Shown: one piece after another, positions 1 to 4,824 of the stretch
Layout of the letters: the number at the start of each line of letters is the position of its first letter
Numbering within the stretch: position 1 is the first letter of the stretch
Source of the DNA: Clostridia bacterium
GTDB taxonomy: Bacteria; Bacillota; Clostridia; Oscillospirales; CAG-272
Reading direction: 5' to 3'
Assembly (NCBI GenBank): GCA_017416885.1
Contig: JAFQAM010000318.1
Location: forward strand, 1 to 8,634
Length of the DNA stretch: 8,634 bases
Position numbers and translations under genes: made by a program
Notes under the pieces: model-generated
The model's input: only the letters and a program-made list of their open reading frames with translations
What the model was told of the DNA's origin: nothing
Databases searched by the model: none

Positions 1-789
1 GCATTTATAGTTGACCCGGAGGGAAGCTATATTATCAAAAATCATAAGTTCACATTAGTTGATACCTCAAAATATCCTGATGAAACATATTACTCACTTG
101 AAAGCTGTAAGGGCATTAAGACCGACGGCGTAATCACAATTGAAAATGCTACATTAGGCATTGACTCATACGAGGATGCGCTTGACGGCACCGATATCGA
201 TATAAAGAGCGGTAGAGTAGTATTAGCATCAGAGGACGACGGTATTGATGTTTCAGGTAATGTTACAATCAGCGGCACGCTTGAAATTATGTATTCAAAC
301 AAGGGAATAAAAACTCCTAATCTTACAATCAACGAAAACGGCTTAGTAACAGTTATCAGTACATCTGATGCAGTTGACAGCCCGCTTGTAACAGTAAATA
401 AGGGTACAGTATTCCTTCTTGAAAAGCTTGATTTAACAGACGGCACATTAGTTGTAAATGGCGGCACAGTTATCGCTGTTTCATCCACAAAGACAGCAGC
501 AACTGCGCAAACAACATTTAGCGACCTGTCCATATCCAACTATCCAAGCACATCAAATGCAATATACGGCAATTGGTTGAGAATTACAAACGGAGAAAAG
601 AGTGTAGTATTACGCTTGCCAAAGAGCTATGAATCCAAGCTCAGCTTAACATGTATCTCTGAGGACCTCGGTGCAGGCGCATATTCAATTCAAATCGGTA
701 CATACCAGGTTGGCGACAAGATTAACAACTTCGTATATGTTGACGGCGAATTTAACGCAATCGATTCAATTGATTTAACACTTCAATAA
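1..789 (+). CDS. Carbohydrate-binding domain-containing protein (Cthe_2159/DUF4353-like), 5'-truncated
   Basis: The reading frame is open from the first base to a TAA stop, giving 262 C-terminal residues; the start lies outside the window. The visible part begins as a run of short beta-strand repeats: ESCKGIKTDGVITIENA, then a GIDSYEDALDG turn, then LASEDDGIDVSGNVTISG. Acidic DDGID-type turns with alternating IxI/VxI strands are typical of the Cthe_2159 family, right-handed beta-helix proteins known to bind plant cell-wall polysaccharides with calcium ions at acidic sites. The last 90 or so residues look like a separate beta-rich module. There is no LPXTG motif, hydrophobic anchor or dockerin at the C-terminus, so any membrane or wall attachment must be N-terminal and cannot be seen. 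It is probably extracellular. It converges on the polysaccharide genes and shares their terminator, but a functional link is not shown. The family call is by repeat pattern only; another secreted beta-helix family is possible. Confidence 0.75.
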   Translation, partial: AFIVDPEGSYIIKNHKFTLVDTSKYPDETYYSLESCKGIKTDGVITIENATLGIDSYEDALDGTDIDIKSGRVVLASEDDGIDVSGNVTISGTLEIMYSNKGIKTPNLTINENGLVTVISTSDAVDSPLVTVNKGTVFLLEKLDLTDGTLVVNGGTVIAVSSTKTAATAQTTFSDLSISNYPSTSNAIYGNWLRITNGEKSVVLRLPKSYESKLSLTCISEDLGAGAYSIQIGTYQVGDKINNFVYVDGEFNAIDSIDLTLQ

Positions 790-790
790 T

Positions 791-828
791 AAAAATGCTT
801 AGCAGAAAAATTTCTGCTAAGCATTTTT
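791..828. terminator. Bidirectional Rho-independent terminator between convergent genes
   Basis: A perfect 18-bp inverted repeat (791-808 and 811-828; core ATGCTTAGCAGAAA/TTTCTGCTAAGCAT) surrounds a 2-base loop. The right side runs into a T-rich tract for rightward transcripts. The left side reads TTTTTATTATT for leftward transcripts. It lies 2 bases after the carbohydrate-binding gene's stop, and its last base overlaps the stop codon of the Wzy-like gene, so one hairpin can end both convergent transcripts. Confidence 0.93.
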
Positions 829-2174
829 TATTTGGTTTTTTCAATCGTTATAAGAATAAGTATATAGTATAATGTAGGATATAAACTAAACATATGAATA
901 TCCAATAAGCTTGTTATCAGTAACGCGCATATACATAACATTAAATAAAAATTTTTCACGCATCTTTGCTTAATAAACAAAGCAACAGTCTGATATCTGT
1001 GATATAAATAAGCCAATAATCCGATTACACCGCAGGAAGCCATCATTTGTACAATTGTATTATGATATCCAAAAGGAAGCCCTACCTCGTTAATGTGGTG
1101 AGAATTGTAAAAGCCGCAACCGAAAACAGGATGACTTAAAAATTTTTTCCAACCGGTAGCATAAATTTCAAACCTACCGTTATCGTCAAGTCCTCTTTCA
1201 AGATAATCGCCTAATACATTTGCGATTTTATCCCACATAAGAATAATACCGCCAATAGCGCAAACAAAAAGAACCGAGGTAATTATTCTGTTCACCTTTT
1301 TATTTTCACCAAAGAAACAAGACACTATAACAGAAATACCTAAAACAAATGTTCCTGCAAGCAAGGATGAACGGCTAAGAGATAATACAATAGCCAAATA
1401 CGAAATCAAGCCGGTTCCGTAGAATATAAAGCCATACCTCTTAACAAAGCTTGCCAAATAAAAGTGAATAGGCAATAGCATTGATAGATAACAGCCAATC
1501 GTATTCCATATGCCCCAACCGGTAACAATACTTTCTTTTACGATTTCGCCGTCTGTAAATTTGATTTGCCCCGTAACAAACAAGGAATAAAATTCAAGCG
1601 TAACAACCATTGAAGCAATAAACAGCGCAAATACAATATTGCTTTTAAGCTTTTCATCAAATTTCAAACCTACATATAATAGCAAGAATACACCAAGATA
1701 AGCAATTACTAACGCGATAGAGAAGCCTAAATCCTTCCAAAAAAATCTTTCCTTATATATAAAATTATTAAGTAAAAAGCTGATTGAAAGAATTAATATT
1801 CCGTAAAACAGAGGAGATTTAAAGGCGTGCTTATAATAATAATCTTTTCTATTATTAATTAAATGATAAATAAGACATCCAATAAATATCGCAACCACTA
1901 CCGAAACGGTAAAAAGCGAGCCAAAGGAATAAAACTTTCCCTGACCGTTAAATGAATTTTTTTCTGATAAGGTGAAAAAAATGGTTAGAGCAGGCACCAA
2001 AACAAAATTCAAGCTGCTTGAAAATAATAAACCGAGAGAAACGCTTAAGCCAATCGATATAATCGCTAAAAGCTCAAGACCAAATGTATGGCTGATAAAA
2101 ACAATTAAAGCGCAAATTATTGAGTAATAGAAGGAATTAATAAACGAAAGATATTTCACTTTAAAATTTTCCAT
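828..2174 (-). CDS. O-antigen ligase/polymerase (Wzy)-like membrane protein
   Basis: This is a 448-residue, strongly hydrophobic protein with roughly 10-14 predicted membrane segments, as expected for the O-antigen ligase/polymerase superfamily (Wzy_C-type). Family hallmarks are visible. LSLSRSSLLAG is at about 264-274, and a large polar loop at about 316-375 follows. Within and after that loop comes a segment of the form R-x-E-I-Y...HPVFGCGFYNSHH...HNTIVQMMASCGVIG (about 334-385), which matches the loop and following helix where the catalytic Arg/His residues sit in this family. Its likely role is block polymerisation or transfer of lipid-linked glycan at the outer face of the cytoplasmic membrane. 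It is the last gene of the leftward cps-like cluster, 51 bases after the kinase gene. A terminator hairpin occupies that gap and leaves only 15 bases (containing TAGGTAGG as a weak ribosome-binding site) before ATG. Polymerase and ligase cannot be separated by sequence alone; the polymerase role is inferred from the CpsBCD neighbours. Confidence 0.85.
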   Translation of the reverse strand: MENFKVKYLSFINSFYYSIICALIVFISHTFGLELLAIISIGLSVSLGLLFSSSLNFVLVPALTIFFTLSEKNSFNGQGKFYSFGSLFTVSVVVAIFIGCLIYHLINNRKDYYYKHAFKSPLFYGILILSISFLLNNFIYKERFFWKDLGFSIALVIAYLGVFLLLYVGLKFDEKLKSNIVFALFIASMVVTLEFYSLFVTGQIKFTDGEIVKESIVTGWGIWNTIGCYLSMLLPIHFYLASFVKRYGFIFYGTGLISYLAIVLSLSRSSLLAGTFVLGISVIVSCFFGENKKVNRIITSVLFVCAIGGIILMWDKIANVLGDYLERGLDDNGRFEIYATGWKKFLSHPVFGCGFYNSHHINEVGLPFGYHNTIVQMMASCGVIGLLAYLYHRYQTVALFIKQRCVKNFYLMLCICALLITSLLDIHMFSLYPTLYYILILITIEKTK

Positions 2175-2189
2175 ATATACCTACCTATC

Positions 2190-2219
2190 AAAAAATCTCG
2201 GGATTAGCCGAGATTTTTT
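2190..2219 (-). terminator. Terminator/attenuator hairpin between the tyrosine kinase and Wzy-like genes
   Basis: A 12-bp inverted repeat (2190-2201 and 2208-2219; AAAAAATCTCGG/CCGAGATTTTTT) has a 6-base loop and ends in a six-T run on the leftward strand. It begins 6 bases after the kinase stop codon and ends 15 bases before the start of the next gene. No promoter fits between hairpin and start codon, so downstream expression needs read-through or a promoter inside the kinase gene. Confidence 0.85.
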
Positions 2220-2225
2220 TAGTTT

Positions 2226-3077
2226 TTATTGTTTTGTGTTGTCAGATGAGGCATCATCAATGGACTTAACATCATCGTCATAACCGGTACCGTAACCGCC
2301 ATATCTGCCGTAGCTACCGTATTTTCCGTACTTACCGTATCCGCCGTATCTACCGTATTTGCCGTATCTGCCGTACTTACCGTAGCCGTATCTCTTGTAC
2401 TTGCCGTAGTATCTCTTGTAGTAACGGTTGTAGTATGAGCCGCTCTTTGTAGGAACACGGTTAAGCACAGCGCCAAGAACCTTACAGCCACTCTTTTGAA
2501 GCTGATCCTTAACATCCATTGCGAAGCGTTGACCGATATAGTTAGCGGTGATAACAAGCACGCCGCCATCACATACAGTTGAGATAACCGAAGCATCAAT
2601 AACCGCGCCAAGAGGAGCAGCGTCAATGATGATGTAGTCATACTCGTCGCGAGCCTTTTTAATAAGCTCAGCGAACTTTTGTGAGCCTAAAAGCTCAACA
2701 GGATTTGGAGGAACAGCGCCTGCAAATAGCAAGTGAAGATTTTCATTTTGTGTTCCGTATAAAATGTCATCATATTCAGCTTGTCCGGATAAATATTCGC
2801 TAAGACCTAAAATATTACCGTCATTTGTAGTGTATTTGGAAGCAAACATTGACTTACGAAGGTCGGCGTCAACTAAAAGAACCTTTTTCTCAGATAGAGA
2901 AAGTGACTTTGAAAGCTCAATGGAAACCGTACTTTTACCTTCATTCTTAACACAGCTTGTTATAAGAACAACCTTATTTTCCGCGCCGCAGAATAAGAAG
3001 TTGGTACGAAGAGCCTTGAATGACTCGCGAATAGAGTAGTTTTGCTTTTTTATATCATTAAGAACTATATTTTTCAT
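2226..3077 (-). CDS. cpsD: CpsD/CapB-family tyrosine-protein kinase (BY-kinase) with an extended tyrosine-rich tail
   Basis: This 283-residue cytoplasmic bacterial tyrosine kinase autophosphorylates on C-terminal tyrosines and, with its CpsC-type activator, controls polysaccharide chain length and export. Visible motifs are an oligomerisation-type helix ESFKALRTN (18-26), Walker A CVKNEGKST (42-50), Walker A' LLVDADLRK (67-75) and Walker B YIIIDAAP (148-155). Some positions depart from the usual pattern: ExxKxxR instead of ExxRxxR, and DAAP where DTPP is common. The tail (215-266) is exceptional, with 20 Tyr and 13 Lys/Arg in 52 residues, much of it as regular YGX triplets, followed by an acidic end (DDDVKSIDDASSDNTKQ). 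Streptococcal CpsD tails usually carry only a handful of tyrosines. The start is fixed by AGGTGA 7 bases upstream, overlapping the stop of the preceding gene, so translation is probably coupled to the activator gene. There is an 11-base gap to that gene and a terminator after this one. Confidence 0.93.
   Translation of the reverse strand: MKNIVLNDIKKQNYSIRESFKALRTNFLFCGAENKVVLITSCVKNEGKSTVSIELSKSLSLSEKKVLLVDADLRKSMFASKYTTNDGNILGLSEYLSGQAEYDDILYGTQNENLHLLFAGAVPPNPVELLGSQKFAELIKKARDEYDYIIIDAAPLGAVIDASVISTVCDGGVLVITANYIGQRFAMDVKDQLQKSGCKVLGAVLNRVPTKSGSYYNRYYKRYYGKYKRYGYGKYGRYGKYGRYGGYGKYGKYGSYGRYGGYGTGYDDDVKSIDDASSDNTKQ
2286..2384 (-). repeat. Nine-base tandem repeat (11 units) encoding Tyr-Gly-X in the kinase tail
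   Basis: Reading the minus strand, TAC-GGN-NNN recurs without interruption 11 times (kinase residues 232-264). The third codon is AAG/AAA, AGA, GGA/GGT, AGC or ACC. Ten of the 11 Tyr codons are TAC and one is TAT. Units differ mainly at the third codon and at glycine wobble bases, so this is an imperfect in-frame minisatellite whose copy number could change without shifting the frame. Confidence 0.9.
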
Positions 3078-3088
3078 CTTTCGTCACC

Positions 3089-3898
3089 TCACACTTCATC
3101 TTCAATTTCAGGAATTTCACCTAAAACGCTGAGACCGAGATGCTTTTCAATGTCATCTGGAGTTTTAATCTTGTCATCAAAAATATAGAAAGCTAATAAA
3201 ATTGCACAAATCGCAATAACTGCTACAAAAGCACTTAAAGCCATGTTTTTAAAATAGTGAATATTAGAAGGAGATTCAGGATGCTTGCCATAATCAATTT
3301 GTCCAACTACTATGGAATCAACCTTGAAATTTTCATTAATATGGTCTTGCATACAATTGTAAGCTGCTGTGACAATTACATGTGATAAAGTAGCATCTAC
3401 TGTTGTTGAAGAAAGAGTAACAGCGCAAGTGTCCTCATTAGATTTTACTGAAAGACTGCTTTTAACATCGCGGTATTTAATATCTCCGCCATAGAAATTT
3501 TTAAATGTTTGCGGTTTTGTGCACTCTTCATCTAAAAAGCCAAGAATATTGGTAAATGATCCCTCGTCAGAGTTAAGCATGTTCGCTACTCTTACAGAGA
3601 AAGAGTCACTTGTAAAGATTTCAGAGCTCATCTTTGTTAAGTAAGTAGCGGCAGATAAGTCTGACACATTTAAATTTCCTTCAACTGAGCCTGTGCCTGC
3701 ATTCTTGTTAATAAGCATAGTTTTTGTGGTTGAGGTGTATGTTGGTGTAGTAAAGCTCGTAATCAAAAAAGCAAAAACAATAGCACAAATTGCTACTAAA
3801 GCGATAATCCATATTTTAGAAAAAAGATATCCAATAATATCGCGAATGTCGAGCTCTCTGCCAACTTTATTGGCATTTACATTGTTAGAAGAATCCAT
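3089..3898 (-). CDS. cpsC: YveK/CpsC-family (Wzz-like) chain-length regulator and tyrosine-kinase activator
   Basis: This 269-residue membrane protein has the Wzz topology: an N-terminal cytoplasmic stretch (ELDIRDIIGYLFSK), transmembrane helix 1 (about 29-49), an external domain of about 165 residues, and transmembrane helix 2 (about 219-240). It ends in a cytoplasmic tail, KTPDDIEKHLGLSVLGEIPEI. A proline-containing segment (HPESPSN, 206-212) precedes helix 2, as in polysaccharide co-polymerases. In Gram-positives the C-terminal tail of this protein docks on and activates the BY-kinase encoded next, which lacks its own membrane anchor. The start at 3898 is chosen because AGGAGT sits 6 bases upstream (3905-3910). 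A longer frame reaching 4060 runs through the upstream phosphatase gene and adds no family sequence. The ribosome-binding site overlaps the phosphatase stop codon and the gene is 10 bases from it, implying one transcript and coupled translation. Confidence 0.92.
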   Translation of the reverse strand: MDSSNNVNANKVGRELDIRDIIGYLFSKIWIIALVAICAIVFAFLITSFTTPTYTSTTKTMLINKNAGTGSVEGNLNVSDLSAATYLTKMSSEIFTSDSFSVRVANMLNSDEGSFTNILGFLDEECTKPQTFKNFYGGDIKYRDVKSSLSVKSNEDTCAVTLSSTTVDATLSHVIVTAAYNCMQDHINENFKVDSIVVGQIDYGKHPESPSNIHYFKNMALSAFVAVIAICAILLAFYIFDDKIKTPDDIEKHLGLSVLGEIPEIEDEV

Positions 3899-3904
3899 TA
3901 TAAT

Positions 3905-3910
3905 ACTCCT
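3905..3910 (-). promoter_or_regulatory. Ribosome-binding site that decides the cpsC-like start
   Basis: AGGAGT (TAGGAGT including the upstream base) lies 6 bases before ATG at 3898 and overlaps the TAG stop codon (3909-3911) of the phosphatase gene. It supports the 269-residue product over the longer upstream-extended frame. Confidence 0.85.
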
Positions 3911-4655
3911 AGTGAATTTTTTCGTTATTAAGAATAGCCTTTGGCACTGTGGAAAAAATCTTTTTTGCATATGACTCACCATAGCGCTTGCTAACAAATA
4001 ACATAGATTTTGATAACTGTTGGGTGAAAACTGTGTTGTCGTGAGCATCTGAGGCAACAATATCTACTTGTTTATTTTTTAAAACCTGTTTGATGAATTT
4101 AGAAATTTTGCCAAACTTAAATCTCAGTATTGCGCGGGCGTTAACCTGCATCAAAGCGCCCATATTACGAAGCTCGGATACAAGAGAAGGCTTCTTGATT
4201 AAAGCATTATATCTTTCAATATGAGCAATAACAGGTCTATACCCGGTACGCAAAATGCGTAAAATAGCAGCTTCAATCTCAAAGGCTGAGGTTGATGGCT
4301 GAAATTCGACAAGCGCGTATGAGCTACCGTTTAAGCTTGTACAATTTTTTGCTTTTAAAGAATCCAATATCTCGTTATGATACATTATTTCGTTGCCGAG
4401 ATAAAGAGTCATATCGGGATATTTTTCTTTAACATACAAATCAGCGACCGAAAAACTATCATCAATTCTTTTTCGATAGTCCTCAAATTCGCTGTCATCA
4501 TCAAATTCATAGGTTTTAAAATGCGGTGTGAAGCAAATTGCTCTTATGCCATCACTGTATGCAGTGTCAAGCATTGATTTCATTGTATTTTCATCTGTTG
4601 CGCCATCATCTATTCCAAACAGCGTATGGCAATGTATATCAACTAAATCAAACAA
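3909..4655 (-). CDS. cpsB: CpsB/CapC-family PHP-type tyrosine-protein phosphatase
   Basis: This is a manganese-dependent phosphotyrosine phosphatase of the PHP fold, expected to dephosphorylate the BY-kinase tail. It has 248 residues with the proposed TTG start, close to the roughly 250 usual for the family. PHP metal-binding motifs are visible in order: DIHCHTLFGIDDGA (6-19), FTPHF, YLGNEI, VIAHIERYN and ASDAHDN. Two positions differ from the usual form: AHIERY where AHPERY is common, and QVNAR where QVNAG is common. The start is TTG at 4653-4655 because GAGGAG lies 8 bases upstream and the first motif then begins at residue 6, as in relatives. An in-frame GTG at 4701-4703 would add 16 residues, but it sits inside the promoter spacer and has no ribosome-binding site. 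This is the first gene of the leftward cluster, and its leader is only about 30 bases. Confidence 0.92.
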   Translation of the reverse strand: MFDLVDIHCHTLFGIDDGATDENTMKSMLDTAYSDGIRAICFTPHFKTYEFDDDSEFEDYRKRIDDSFSVADLYVKEKYPDMTLYLGNEIMYHNEILDSLKAKNCTSLNGSSYALVEFQPSTSAFEIEAAILRILRTGYRPVIAHIERYNALIKKPSLVSELRNMGALMQVNARAILRFKFGKISKFIKQVLKNKQVDIVASDAHDNTVFTQQLSKSMLFVSKRYGESYAKKIFSTVPKAILNNEKIH

Positions 4656-4663
4656 AACAATTT

Positions 4664-4669
4664 CTCCTC
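4664..4669 (-). promoter_or_regulatory. Ribosome-binding site indicating a TTG start for the phosphatase gene
   Basis: GAGGAG on the minus strand lies 8 bases before TTG (4653-4655). No ATG or GTG is available at suitable spacing, and the only upstream alternative (GTG at 4703) falls within the promoter. Confidence 0.8.
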
Positions 4670-4693
4670 GTTTACATTTATCCAACGCATACA

Positions 4694-4722
4694 ATTTTAA
4701 CACAATTAATTTGATTTGTCAA
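4694..4722 (-). promoter_or_regulatory. Promoter of the leftward polysaccharide phosphorylation operon
   Basis: The -35 element TTGACA (4717-4722) and -10 element TAAAAT (4694-4699) are separated by exactly 17 bases on the minus strand. Transcription would begin near 4687, leaving about 30 bases before the TTG start. That is too short for a riboswitch. A second TTGACA occurs at 4730-4735 but has no matching -10. Confidence 0.85.
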
Positions 4723-4742
4723 TAATATATGTCAAATTAATT
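4704..4742. promoter_or_regulatory. Inverted repeat overlapping the leftward promoter, candidate operator
   Basis: AATTAATTTGA (4704-4714) and TCAAATTAATT (4732-4742) form a perfect 11-bp inverted repeat with a 17-base spacer. The arms flank the leftward -35 element, and the left arm falls in the promoter spacer. Centre-to-centre distance is 28 bases. The DNA is very AT-rich, so chance is possible. Confidence 0.4.
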
Positions 4743-4772
4743 TTATTTTATATATTGAGACAAAATAACAAG

Positions 4773-4801
4773 TTGACACAGCACTGATTTTTTGATAAAA
4801 T
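4773..4801 (+). promoter_or_regulatory. Promoter of the radical SAM gene
   Basis: TTGACA (4773-4778) and TAAAAT (4796-4801) are separated by 17 bases. The predicted start is near 4808, just ahead of the GAGGTGA ribosome-binding site (4814-4820). The hexamers and spacing are identical to those of the divergent promoter. Confidence 0.85.
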
Positions 4802-4824
4802 ATTAAATGTAATGAGGTGATAAA

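Noticed and set aside
90..539. Minus-strand open frame opposite the carbohydrate-binding gene
   Set aside because: No ribosome-binding site or recognisable family; the plus frame encodes clear beta-helix repeats through the same bases.
2286..2400. CRISPR-like or regulatory short tandem repeat
   Set aside because: Units are 9 bases long with no unique spacers and stay strictly in the kinase reading frame, so it is a coding repeat.
2219..2641. Open frame of 140 codons rich in Thr/Asp/Ala repeats
   Set aside because: It is an out-of-frame reading of the kinase's TACGGN repeat on the same strand; it has no ribosome-binding site and the real frame carries clear kinase motifs.
3899..4060. N-terminal extension of the CpsC-like protein
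   Set aside because: The extra 54 residues overlap the phosphatase gene; a good ribosome-binding site and the family N-terminus support the start at 3898.
4656..4693. Riboswitch or antitermination leader before the phosphatase gene
   Set aside because: The predicted leader is only about 30 bases and shows no hairpin.
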